Shown here: positions 29,701 through 41,100 of the stretch, piece after piece | Layout of the letters: every line of letters starts with the position of its first letter | Position numbering within the stretch: the first letter of the stretch is position 1 | Source: Molossus alvarezi | Taxonomy: Eukaryota > Chordata > Mammalia > Chiroptera > Molossidae | Assembly: GCA_037176705.1 (NCBI GenBank) | Contig: CM073886.1 | Coordinates: forward strand, 10,500,501-10,564,500 | Direction of reading: 5' to 3' | Length of the DNA stretch: 64,000 nucleotides | Program-made: the position numbers and the translations under genes | The notes under the pieces: generated by a model | What the model was told of the DNA's origin: nothing | What the model saw: the letters and a program-made list of their open reading frames with translations, nothing else | Databases searched by the model: none

Positions 29701-30164
29701 TCCCGGCCCCGCCTTGTGGGCCACGCCCCCGGCGCTGTGGATGATTGGCTGAAGGCGCCTTCGCTATGAATCAGGCTCCCCCCTGGGGCTGGCTCCTGTG
29801 AAAGCGAAGTGGGAGAAGGAGGCCCAGGCTGACCGGTCTAGGGTTCTGCAGACCCAAGGACAGGCCGCGGCGTCCCAATCCGCAGTCTGCGGCGCTCGCC
29901 CCGCCCCTTGGTTTGTCCCGCCCCAAGCCCTGCCTCTTCTTTTCGCAATGCGGGGCAGCTAGAGATTGGCAATTTGCCCCTGGCGCCTCACTTGGCGCCC
30001 GTTTGGGGTCCGGGGAGAGGGAAATCCGGAGACGGACCACCTCGCGCTCCCCCCACCCCGCCCCCCCACTGGCTGAGTTGCCGCTGCCACTGGGCAGGGG
30101 CTGGGGTAGCTAAGCTGAGAAGACTACTGTAGGGAGGAGTGACGTCAGGATGTGTGGGAGCCAG

Positions 30165-30500
30165 GGAAGGAGCGAGTAGGGGAGAAAGAGCGAGAGAGAG
30201 AAAACCCGCTGGTCGGTCGAATGAGAATAGAGGGCAGGGAGGAGAGAGTTGGGAGAAAGGAGAAAAGCTGCTGCGGAGGACGACTGATTGCAGGTCCCCA
30301 GGGCTGTGGATCCAGGCGGGGTAGGAACTGCTGTCCAGGGAAGAAAGAAGGAAAGAGGCGGGGGTGGGGGTGGGGGGTGAAGGGAGGAGAGAAGAAAGGA
30401 GGAGAGACAGAGGTGGGGAAAGGAGAGGCAGAGGGTGAGAAAGAAGAAGTAAGAGAGAGGAGAGAGAGGGAGAAGAAAGGGAAAGGAGGGTTAAAGGTAC
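30165..30500 (+). repeat. Purine-rich tract in the ASPHD1 5' leader
   Basis: Nearly uninterrupted G/A sequence (GAGAGAGAGAAAA, GGAGGAGAGACAGAGG) just upstream of the ASPHD1 start. Confidence 0.75.
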
Positions 30501-30539
30501 ATGAAAGAGGGAGATACAAGGTGGAGAGAAGACCTCTGA
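30501..30539 (+). other. Short upstream ORF in the ASPHD1 leader
   Basis: ATG AAA GAG GGA ... CTC TGA: 12 codons plus stop, in the same frame as the main start at 30561 but closed before it. The human protein, as I recall it, begins MKEG at this position, so the old start appears to have become a uORF. Confidence 0.55.
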
Positions 30540-30560
30540 AGGAGAGAGAACAGAGTGGAA

Positions 30561-31431
30561 ATGTGGAAGGGAAACAGCCCAGGGGGTAATCAGGGATCAG
30601 CCATAGAGGAAGAACTGAGGGTACAGGGGAACTGGGGTCTGGAAGATGCCCCAGGCCTCTTGGCCATGGCCTCCCTGCCCATCATTTCCACATGGCCGTT
30701 GCCCCTGGCCTCCTCAGCCTTCACCCTGCTCTTTGGAGCCCTCACTTCCCTTTTCCTCTGGTACTGCTACCGCTTGGGCTCCCAAGACATGCAGGCCCTG
30801 GCTGTTGGGAGTCGGGCTGGGGGTGTCAGTGGTGGGCCTGGGGGATGCTCTGAGGTTGGCAGGTCAAGCCTAGGGAGCTCTGGGGAGTCTGGGGAAGGAC
30901 CTCAGATAGAAGGTCTAGTGAGTCGTCGCCTTCGGGCCTACGCCAGGCGTTACTCTTGGGCAGGGATGGGTAGGGTGAGGCGGGCAGCTCAGGGTGGCCC
31001 AGGCCCTGGGGGAAGTCCAGGGGTCCTGGGCATTCAGCGCCCAGGCCTGCTTTTCCTGCCAGACCTGCCCTCAGTGCCCTTCGTGCCACGGGATGCCCAG
31101 CGACATGATGTGGAGCTCCTGGAAAGCAGCTTCCCTGCTATTTTGCGGGACTTTGGGGCTGTGAACTGGGATTTCTCAGGGACTACCCCTCTGCCTCAGG
31201 GCTGGTCCCCTCCACTGGCTCCTGGGTGCTACCAGCTCCTGCTATACCAAGCAGGCCGATGCCAACCCAACAACTGTCGCCGGTGCCCTGGGGCCTATCG
31301 GGCACTGAGGGGGCTGCGGAGCTTCATGAATGCCAACACCTTTGGCAATGCTGGCTTTTCTGTCCTCCTTCCGGGGGCCCGGCTTGAAGGTTGCTGTGGG
31401 CCCACGAATGCCCGGGTCAGGTGCCATCTGG
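30561..31431 (+). CDS. ASPHD1: ASPHD1 exon 1
   Basis: 871 bases: N-terminal region, membrane helix, and the hydroxylase domain up to RVRCHL; donor GTAAGT. Confidence 0.93.
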
Positions 31432-32570
31432 GTAAGTAGATGATGCCTGCAGACAATCTCCTTGCCTCTTTTCTCTGCCACCAGAGCTGTCTCACTGTGC
31501 TTCTGATCATGCCTCTCTCTTCTCAGAAATCTTCCACTACAACCAGTTGCCTACAGCAGCAGCATTTCCTGAGCTTCAGTTATCTGCAAACCATCTTCTT
31601 AAGCTTTGCCATAGTCATTTACCACCTGTACTGTTTCTTCATATGGACTCCCCCCGCTTATGTAAAAGGGATTTTTATAGAACAATGATAATCAGTTATT
31701 ACTTGTCCTAAATAGAAAGTACTCATAAAAACAAATTTAAACTAAAAAAAAAAAAAGGCTTTAAAATTTTTGGCTATATACTCTAGTCTCTCCGAGACTG
31801 AGGCCTACACTCTCTTCATTTAGTTTTTTTTTTTATCCTCACCTGAGGACATTTTTGCATTTAGCTTCCGATAGAGCAGGAGGGAGAGAGGGGGGAAGAG
31901 AGAGAGAAACATCAATGTGAGAGACACACTGAGTGGCTGCCTCCTGCACGACCCCAACTGGGGCCGGGGATGTGTCCTTAGCGGAAACCGAACCCAGGAC
32001 TCTCCAGTCCACAGGTCGACGCTCCAACCGCTGAGCAGGCCAGGGCCACTATCTACATTTAGAAGGGAGCAATGTTAGTGGGATGTTAATGTCATGGAGC
32101 ACCACACTGAGATTTTCTTTCTGATGTTTTAAAGATTGAGAGAAAATGGAAAAGAAATCATTTTTACTGATTATTTAATTCCATGACCTTGCTGTGCTAC
32201 CTGTATCCTCCACTTTGAAGCACACTGCCTCAGGATCAAGTCTAGATCCTTTCTCTCATCTCCCATCTGTTCCCTTCTTTGCCTTCCCTCCCACCATCCT
32301 CTAAAAAATTAGCTTTCTAGCTAATCCTGGCAGACACCACCCTTATGCTACACCCTTAACCTAAAATGTCTTTCTTTACCTTTATCATTTTATCACCTCC
32401 TGGAAAACTCCTACTTAGCCTTCAGGATTCGTATTTTCAAGTGTCACACCTCCTCTGGGATGTCTTCTTCTTCTTCTTTTTTTTAATCCTCACCCGAGGA
32501 CATTTTTCCATTTTTTTGTTCAGATAGAGTGGGGGGGGGGCAGAAAGAGGGAGGGAGGGGGGCAGGAAGG

Positions 32571-32612
<42 letters not shown>

Positions 32613-34094
32613 TCGACATGAAAGGGACACATCAAGTGGCTGCCACCCGCACGACCAACCAGGGCCGGGGGACAAACTGCAACCGAGGTACGCACCCTTA
32701 GCGGGAACCGAACCCGAGTCTCTCTGGACCACAGGCCGACGCTCTAACCGCTGAGCCAAACCGGCCAGGACTGGGATGTCTTCTTATTCCTCATCATTTG
32801 AAGTGGCTGCTCAGTTTTCTCACAGTACTCTACTGTGTGATCCCTGGGCAAGGACTGAGTCATTAGTTTTATATTTCATAGGGATGGAAGGCCCAGCACA
32901 TAGTAGGTTCTTGAGTTAAATTGTCAGAAGTCCAGGAGATGCCACTTCCTCCAGGAAGCCGTCCCTTTTCTCTGAAACAGAATAGATTGTGCCTTGCACT
33001 GCATTTCCCTGTATCTCCTAGCTCTTCTTTCAGCCAGTATTGCTTTATAATATATTCTGGTCCACTCCAGAGAGCAAGGAGGAACCACCATAGAACCTGG
33101 TGTTTAAGACCCTCAGTCTGCTTTTTGACTGAGTGGGGTGGGCCCTTTCCATGTAAGCAGAAATGTTGAATGCCTGGGTCTTCTTCCACAGGTCTGAAGA
33201 TCCCCCCTGGCTGTGAGCTGGTGGTTGGGGGTGAGCCCCAGTGCTGGGCTGAGGGACACTGTCTACTGGTGGATGACTCCTTCCTGCACACAGTGGCTCA
33301 TAATGGTAATGGGGTTCCCATTCTGCTGGGAGAAACAAGGGACTAAGAGTGAAGGGAAATAGATAAATGGCTGCAGAATCAGGCCCACTGGCTTCCTATC
33401 TCAGCACCACCATTTTCCAGATACATAACCTTGAGCAAGTCACGTAACTTTTCCAATCACCTGTGAAATAGAGAAATTGCTTTCTTGATCAGGTGACTGA
33501 AGGATTAAATAAATTAATGTAAGTAGCAAAGTGGTTAACAGCACAAGACCCTGGGCCTGGACCACCTGAGTTCCTGTGCTACCTCTGGCACTTAAGATGG
33601 TTAGATGCCACCAAATAGATGGCAATGCCTTAACTGCACATGTGTTGTTGGGCCTGAGGGCCTCTTCCACCCTTGTCAAGGGAACTGCTAGCCTCTCTTT
33701 TCATATAACACATACCTCTGGCATTTACTAGCTATATGAACTTGGGCAAGTTATTTAATCTCTTTGTGCCTGTTACTTTGTATAAAATAGAAATAACTAT
33801 GGTACTACCTCATAGTTTGTTTTGATGATTAAGAGTTAATGCACATAAGGGGTTAGAACAGTGCCTGACATTTACTTACAAAGTGTTTGCTTTTTTTTTT
33901 TTTTTTTTTAGTATTTGGTGAGTGCTCAGGCATATAAGTACTTAATGTCAGCTACACTCCTGTCTCCATTCCCATGTACCCTAGGCTCCCCTGAAGATGG
34001 GCCTCGAGTGGTCTTCATCGTGGACCTTTGGCATCCCAATGTGGCTGGGGCTGAGCGCCAGGCTCTCGACTTTGTCTTTGCACCAGACCCTTGA
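30561..34094 (+). CDS. ASPHD1: ASPHD1 (aspartate beta-hydroxylase domain containing 1), 3 coding exons
   Basis: Membrane-anchored member of the aspartyl/asparaginyl beta-hydroxylase family; substrate unknown. Exons 30561..31431, 33192..33305 and 33985..34094 join in phase to give 364 aa. A single membrane helix lies at about residues 40-65 ([17 protein letters not shown]), with a Gly-rich stalk after it. The C-terminal hydroxylase fold keeps both presumed iron ligands, His289 (RVRCHLGL) and His323 (DDSFLHTV), and Arg336 ([13 protein letters not shown]), aligned with the equivalents in ASPH. I start at ATG 30561 (MWKGNSP); the human protein is about 24 residues longer, but that stretch is closed by a stop here. 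The open frame running past 31431 is intron. Head-to-head with SEZ6L2, tail-to-tail with KCTD13. Confidence 0.95.
31824..32047 (-). mobile_element. Ves-type SINE in ASPHD1 intron 1
   Basis: T tract, TCCTCACCTGAGGACATTTT, ending AACCGCTGAGCAGGCCAGGG. A few bases of the head are deleted. Confidence 0.9.
32200..32460 (+). repeat. L2-like LINE fragment
   Basis: CAGGATCAAGTCTAGATCCT and TTATCACCTCCTGGAAAACT followed by TGGGATGTCTTCTT. Split by the next SINE and apparently continuing to about 32990. Confidence 0.55.
32470..32770 (-). mobile_element. Ves-type SINE with long GA run, 15-bp TSD
   Basis: Flanked by CTGGGATGTCTTCTT at 32455-32469 and 32771-32785. Contains about 17 GA units (32573-32608). 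A young copy. Confidence 0.93.
33192..33305 (+). CDS. ASPHD1: ASPHD1 exon 2
   Basis: Encodes [15 protein letters not shown] ... [11 protein letters not shown]; acceptor TTCCACAG, donor GTAATG. Confidence 0.95.
33360..33540 (+). repeat. MIR SINE in ASPHD1 intron 2
   Basis: CACCATTTTCCAGATACATAACCTTGAGCAAGTCACGTAA pattern (33409-33448), then AGGATTAAATAAATTAATGT. Confidence 0.65.
33715..33885 (+). repeat. MIR SINE in ASPHD1 intron 2
   Basis: CTAGCTATATGAACTTGGGC, ATCTCTTTGTGCCTGTTACT, AGAACAGTGCCTGACATTTA. Confidence 0.8.
33985..34094 (+). CDS. ASPHD1: ASPHD1 exon 3
   Basis: Encodes [16 protein letters not shown] ... FVFAPDP and TGA; acceptor CCCTAG. Confidence 0.95.
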
Positions 34095-34380
34095 AGGAAG
34101 TCATCTGGGCTGGAGAAATGCTGCACTCAGGGATGGCTTGCATGGTAGCCAGGACCTCCTCTCCACTGCAGGAGGTGGGATGGGGCTGAGGGTGGGAACT
34201 GGCTAGTGGACATCAAAATACAGATCTTAAATCCTCTAACTCCTGACTACTTTCTTCCCAGCTACCAGTCCCAGGGCAGGGGCGCATGTCTTCTCCCATC
34301 CAATGAGCTAGGTACCTCCTTAACACAAGCCAGCTCTCTGGCCCTCACCATAGGAGTTAGCACCAGATCCTCAATTCAAC

Positions 34381-34386
34381 TTTATT
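34381..34386 (-). terminator. KCTD13: KCTD13 poly(A) signal AATAAA
   Basis: TTTATT on the plus strand reads AATAAA on the minus strand, about 540 bases after the KCTD13 stop. It lies to the left of the ASPHD1 signal, so the two transcripts should overlap. Confidence 0.6.
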
Positions 34387-34928
34387 TCAATAATTTAATA
34401 GAAAATTAAAATAATAAATAATATGAAACAGACTGAGAAGATAGCTGAGCTGGTGCAGGCCCAGGTTGGCCTAATACAAAGTTAAGGAGGTAGGGAGAAT
34501 GGTAAGGGAAAGAGGGAGGCAAACTACCCTGCACAATGGTTGGGAGGCAGCTCAGAATGTGAAGGGTGTTATTAAGGGCTGACACTTTGGCATACATATA
34601 TAATGTACTAAAAAAAGAGAAAGGGGATTCTAAACCATTTTAAACCAGCTTATAAGGGAAACTAGCAGGGCAAAGATGGTGATGAGGAAATGAATGTAGG
34701 CCTTCCGAAGGGCTCTGACTGTGGGAAGGGTCTGGAATGTACCATGTTATTAGCAGTGTAGTGAGAATGAATGGAGAAGGGCCAAAGTGAACTGTACCAT
34801 GCAATAAAGGGACAGAAGGATGACCCACGACTTGGCCAGCAAAGCCGGGGCAAAGGTGTGGGAAGGGGAAGAAAAGAAAGAGGGACTGCGTCCCAGTGGC
34901 AGGAGGAAAACAAGCAGAAAGGTCAAGA
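34387..34928 (-). other. KCTD13: KCTD13 3' UTR
   Basis: Non-coding sequence between the KCTD13 stop (34929-34931) and the poly(A) signal. No repeat recognised. Confidence 0.65.
34413..34418 (+). terminator. ASPHD1: ASPHD1 poly(A) signal AATAAA
   Basis: AATAAA in an A/T-rich stretch 320 bases after the stop codon. Confidence 0.6.
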
Positions 34929-35165
34929 TCAGTCCTTGAAGACAATCTGTTGGCCATGAGGGCGCTCGTCATGGGTGATGTGGCGTCGGACATGGATCCT
35001 GCGGACACGGTGCTCTCGGTTCTCCTCATCCTCCCCTCGGCCTGCCCCACCACCTCCAGCTACACCCCCTGTGGCCTCCAGGAGGGCTGGGTCTGGGCCC
35101 CGGGGAGTCTCGTAGATCAGGATGTTCAGGGTCTCCTCAAAGATCCGGGCCTCTGGGAATTCCAC
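34929..35165 (-). CDS. KCTD13: KCTD13 exon 6 (last)
   Basis: Encodes [16 protein letters not shown] ... QQIVFKD and TGA; includes a Gly-rich acidic linker ([16 protein letters not shown]). Confidence 0.95.
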   Translation of the reverse strand: MEFPEARIFEETLNILIYETPRGPDPALLEATGGVAGGGGAGRGEDEENREHRVRRIHVRRHITHDERPHGQQIVFKD

Positions 35166-38100
35166 CTGCAAAAGGCCAGCAACCCCCAGCTCCCATCCTC
35201 TGGTCCAGCCACAGAGCGACCCCTTTCCTCCAGCTGCTCCTGTACTGGCACACCTCCTACTCTTTGTAGTCACAGGTTCTTTGGCCTGGACTGTCCTCTT
35301 TGCAGTTTCTTTACTTAGCAAAGTCACAAAGTCCAGTTATTTGTTTTCTCTCCTCTGCTACCAAGTCTCTTGGTATATTCTTTCATTAGACAAATATTTA
35401 CTGAATGACCGCACTGTACCAAGTGTTCTAGACGCTGGGACTGTAGCAGTGAACAAAACAGACAAAGTGTCTATCCACAGGAAGTTTACATTCTAGGGGG
35501 AAGACACAGACATACATTTAATTTTTTTTATCCTCACCCAATTTTTGCATTTATCTTCAGATAGAGTGGGAGAGAAGGGAGAAGAGAGAGAGAGAAACAT
35601 TGACGTGAGAGAGACACATCGAGTGGTTGCCACCCACACGACCCCAACAGGGGCTGAAGACAAACTGCAACTGAAGTACATGCCCTTAGTGGAAACTGAA
35701 CCCAGGACTCTCCGGTCCGCAGGCCAACGCTCTAACTGCTGAGCCAAACCGGCCAGGGCGACACAGACATACATTTAATAAAATACAAACTGTCAGATGA
35801 TCACAAATGTTATGAAAAAAAAAAACATTAGCAGGAAAAGGGATGGGGATGGTCATGCCAGGAATGTTATAGGAGGGAGTTCAGAGAAGGCCTTACTGAG
35901 ATGACACTTGACCAATGGCCAAAGGAGGAGGAAGGGAGGGAGCCAGGTGGGTAACTAGAAGAACAGTTGCAAAGAGGCAATAGCAAGTGTAAAAGCTCCA
36001 GGGCAAGAGTGGGCTCAGTGTATTATTTGAACATCAGCAGCACGGCCAATGTAACGACAGTGATGAAGAGAGAGTATAAAGGGATGAAGCAAAGAGGTGA
36101 CTGTGTTCCTTGGAGGAATATAAATAATGTAACTCTTAACAAGCTACATTTAATTATCGGTTTATCTTCCTATGTTCCCAACAACAGAGGAAGCTTCTTG
36201 AAAGCTGAATCATTCATTCATGCATTCAACAAATGTTTCCTAGCTTTCATTGTGTGAGAAACTCTTCTACTAGCTTCCACTAGTGCTACAGAAATAGGGG
36301 GAAAAATATACAGCCCTACCCTCAAGGAGCTAACACCTTACTACTGAAGTAAACCCCTCCTCACCACCCTCACCATCCTGACTACAATAAACACCATGTT
36401 TAGCTAAGAAACAAGTATACCAACTTTGTCTGGGGTTGTTAGAGTGGAATTTCTTGAGTGAAAGTGTCTCAGAGAAAGTGATGCTTGGCTTGGGTCTTAA
36501 AGATTAAGCACAAATTCATCAGGCAGACAGGGATGAGGATATATAACCCCAAGAAAAAGGAATAATGTGTGTGAAGTTGGGGAGGTGTGAAACAGCATTG
36601 GGTACTTAAAGACTTGCAAGATCTTGTGTATCTGAGACACATCCTTCATATAAAGGTCAGAAGAGACCAGGTGGGTAGGAACGTCAGAGGCTAGATAGTA
36701 TGACATCATGATTTACAGTTACGACCCCAGAACTTGGAACTCTGGCTCCTGAATCTCAGTGATGAACTTTTCCTCTGCCTGACCTGCTCACTTGCCTTTG
36801 TCCAGGGTCCTGGACCTGCCAACCACCACAGCCCTCCCTGACCAGGCTCTGAACCCCTTCTGACCTTGGTCTGCTTCTTCTCCGTGGCATAGACAATGGA
36901 GGTGCAGCACACCTCGGCGATTTTGCGGCCCTGTCCGTAGAAAGACCAGCAGCAGATCTCGTCCCCCAGTACATCCTTGAGAAAGAGCAGCCGCCCATGG
37001 AAGCGCAGGGCCAGTTTGTCAAACAGCTCGATGTTCTTAAGTAGGTTGTCATCTGAAGTGCTGAAGACCAGGGGCCAGAAGGCCTCAGCACAACTGGCTT
37101 CCCTCCCTCTGTTCCCCCCAGCATAGGGCCCATATACCCAGCACTCTGGTCCTGCCAAGGGGTTTGGTGCCTAGCAGGGAGCTTCCTCCTCCCCTGGTGC
37201 CAGGCCAAGCAGGCCTTAGCAAGGAAGTAGAATTAGCAGAGCAAATCCCAGCATAGCAGAGTGGCCACCTGTGCAGTCTCTGGAGTCAGGCTGTGTCACC
37301 TGGCATCCTAGTTCCACCACTTTTTAACTGGGTGAAACCAGGCAATTTACTTTACTTCTTGGTGCCTCCATTTCGTTAGCTGTGAAATGGAGATCACCTT
37401 TCTCAAACAATTGGGAGGATTATGTGAGTTAATATATGCATGTGAAGCACTTAGAGTAACGCCTGTTATAAAATTAGCACTTAGTAAATGCTGGTCATTA
37501 TTATCTAATCCTTATCAGAACCCCAGTTTACTGATAAAACTGAAGCTCAGAAGTGAAAATGACCTGTCTGAAGTACCCAGTGGGTAAGTGGCAGAGCTGG
37601 AATTCCCATTCAGGCAGGCACTCTTTCATCCCTCTGTGTGGACACAGCCCTCCCCCGTGGGCCAGGAGCAGGGCTGTCTTGAGCCCAGATTCCACCCAGT
37701 GCACCTCCCTAGCCCCATGGCAGTCACCTGGTATAGGAGTACTTGTTGTTACTGCGGTTGTGCAGGAGCTTCACCACGGGCTGTTGGGGGAGACAGGATG
37801 GAGAAGGCTGCGGCTCAGGCTGCAGGGAGAGGTCCCCAACCTCCACCCTGCAGGGCTCAGGGGCCTCACCTTGGAGGTGCTGGTCAGGAGCTGCTGCTCC
37901 TCCTGGGGAGATGTCACCATGGGGATGAGGCACAGCGGGGACAGGTTCTCTCTTTTTTGCTGGAGAAGAAGCAGTAGGTAGTTAACAGTAAAACCAAAGG
38001 TCACTCACTCACTCACTCACTCACTCACTTAAAAGCCTTCAAAAGCTGCCTGCTGCCTTTGGGGAAAAATCCAGACTCCTTGGTCGTCCACAAGGCTCTG

Positions 38101-41100
38101 CAGCATCCGACGTCTCTGATCTTGTCCTTACCCATCTCCCCTGCCTGCTGGGCTTCAGCCCCACTGATGGCCTGTTGTGGGGAACATCCAGGTTGTGCCC
38201 ACCTAGCCCTTTGCTGTTTCCACTACCAGAAACAGTCTGCACTCAGTTGTTTGGAGAGCTGGCTCCTCCGTACCATTCAGATCTCAACTCAAATAGTGCC
38301 CCTCAGAGGGTGTTAGTCCTCCTCCCTAAGCAGCCTCCTCTACTTCCTTTTCACAGCATCAGTTCCCTTTCTTCATAGACTCAGTTCCTCACATTTTCTC
38401 AGTTTTTGGTTTATTTGCTAATGGTCTGTCTCTTCCCATCGAGGTGACAAGTGCCTAGTGTACAAAAGATGCTCAGGCCCTGGCCGGTTTGCCTCAGCAG
38501 TTAGAGCATTGGCCAGAGGACCAGAGGGTCACGGGTTCGATTCCTGGTCAAGGGCACGTGCCTGGGTTGCAGATGTGATTCCCAGCCCTTGTTGGGGTCA
38601 TGTGGAAGGCAACCAATCAATGTCTCCCCCCGCCCCCCCACTCCCACTCAATCTGAAAATTAATGGGAAAATATCCTCTGGTGAGGATCAAAAAAAAAAA
38701 AGATGCCTAGTAAGTATCTGTTAAATTAATGAACCTGGCTGGGTGGGAAGCAGAACCAGAACCAGATACACAGGCTTCTTTCCTCTTCTCTGTCTTCTAG
38801 AATCTTCATGCCAAAATTCCTTCACCTCCTTCACCAACCTAAAAACTAGATGTGCAGTTCTAACACAAATTCCAAAAAAATTTTTGAGACACTCATAAAA
38901 ACATTTTTGAGACACTCATAAAAATTTTTTTTGACATTAATATGGAGTAAAATCTACTATTATTTACGTCAATTTAAAAAACAGCCAAAAGACAGCCTGG
39001 CTGGTGTGGCTCAGGTTAGTGTCATCCCGTGAAGTGAGAGGCCACCGTTTTGATTCTGGGTCCGGGCACATGCCCAGGGTTTCAGGCTCAATCCCCAGTA
39101 GGGGGCATGCAGGAGGCCAGGAGGCAGCCAATGTTTCTCTCTTTCTCTTAAATCAATAAAATCATTAAAAATAAAAAGAGGCAAGAGGAAAGACCAGTTC
39201 TACCAAATATTAAAATATCCTACAGCCCTGGCTGGTGAGGCTCAGTTGTTAGTGCATCAGCGCATCAGCCCAGGCACTGAAGGGTTGCTGATTCGATTCC
39301 AGATCAAGGGTATATATCTGGGTTGCAGGTCCAATCTCTATCCCCAGTTGGGAGGCAACCAATCAATCTGTCTTTCTCCTCTCTCTCTCTCTCTCCCCCT
39401 CCCTCCCTCCCCCCCACTTCCCTCCCTCCCTTCCATTTCTCTAAAAATCAATGGAAAAAATATCCTTGGGTGAGGATTAACAAAATAAAATAATATATCC
39501 TACAAAGCTATAATAATGAAAACAGTGTAGTGTTGGTGAAGGGATAAGCAAAAATAATGGAACACAATAGAGAGCTTGGAAACAGACTAATATATATATG
39601 AGAACTGATATTTAAAAAGAAGACATGGAGGGAGGAGATAAACCACAGAACTTATATGCATGTATGCATAACCAATGGACATGGACAACAAAACCAGGGA
39701 CAGGGTGGGAGGGGATAGGGTGGAGGGTGTCAATGGGGTAAAAAAGGAGAAACATCTGTAACAAAAATAAAAAGTAAAATAAAAAGAAGACACCACAAAT
39801 CAATGGGGAAAGTATGGAGTATGTATTGGTTATTGCTGTGTAACAAATTGTTCCAAAATTTAGCAATTTAAAGCAACAATCAATATTTCTCAGTTTCTGT
39901 GGGTCAGGAATTCATGAATGGCTTAACCGGGGGGTTCTGGCATGGGGTCTCTCATGAGATTATAGTCAAGTCAGCCAGGTTCAGCTGGGGCTGCAGTAAT
40001 CTGAAGGCATGACTGACTGAGTCTGGAGGATCTGTTTCTGAGGAAGCTTGTTCATATGGCTGGCAAGTTAGGCTGGCTATTGGCTGGAAACATCTGATCC
40101 CTATCACTTGGACCCCTCCATAGGGTTGCTTGAGTGTCCTCATAACATGGCAGCTGGCTTCTCCAAAGCAAATAATTCCAAAGAGAGCAAGGTGGAGGCC
40201 TCAATGTCTTTATTTATTTTTTTAAATATTCACTTGAGGATATTTTTCCATTGATTTTTAGATAAAGTTGGAGGGGGAAGAAAGAGAGAGACATCAATGT
40301 AAGAGAGACATATTGATTGATTACCTCCTGCATGACCCTAACGGGGGCTGGGTATCAAATCTGCAACAGAGGTATATGCCCTTGACCAGTAATCGAACCA
40401 GTGACTCTTAGGTCTGAGGGCCAATGCTCTAAACGCTGAGTCAAACCAGCTAGGGCAGTCCTCATTGTCTTTTATGACCTAGTTTTGTCAGCCCTACTCA
40501 GTATGGGAGGAAACTTCACAAAGAATGAATACTGAAAACAAAAATTATTGAAGCCTGCCTTGGAGGCTGGCTCCCAGTGATTCAAATCCCTCCCATATGC
40601 AAAACACACTCACCCCCTCCAATGATCCCCCAAAGTCTCATCTCATTACAGCATCAGCTTGAAGTACAGACTCTTGTCATCTAAATCAGATGAGGCTTCT
40701 TGGGTGTAGCTCCTTAACTATAGCTACTTAAGTACATTTACTCTTGATCTACATTTACCTGTGAACTAGGACAAGTTGTCTCTTCCATATACCCAATACA
40801 TAGTGGTGGAGCAGGCACCTAGGAACTCACTAGGGCATTCTTGTTCAAAAGGGTGGGTCGGGACAGAAGGCACCTAGAAGTCACTGCTTCATGGAATTTC
40901 TGGAATCCAGTTGGACAAATGTTGGGAGCTCTCTGATGCCTATTCTTGCCCCAAAATAATTCTCTATGGCTCTTGGATCTGCCCTGAGTCATCCTTCCTT
41001 TTCCATGAAAGACAGTCCATGCTTGCAGCTCCACTGTTTCCTTAGCGTCCTTCCTGCTTGTAGAACTTTGGGGGTCTAAAGTCCTCTTCTCCTCTTGTAT

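Larger units (their letters stand above)
34095..34440 (+). other. ASPHD1: ASPHD1 3' UTR
   Basis: From the TGA to just beyond a plus-strand AATAAA at 34413-34418. The exact cleavage site is not visible. Confidence 0.55.

Noticed and set aside
30555..30560. GTG at 30555 as ASPHD1 start
   Set aside because: Not an ATG; the next in-frame ATG at 30561 corresponds to an internal Met of the human protein and is preferred.
30152..30589. 145-codon ORF in the ASPHD1 leader
   Set aside because: Encoded by a purine-rich tract giving Glu/Arg/Lys/Gly repeats; only its last part resembles the old ASPHD1 N-terminus and it is out of frame with the gene.
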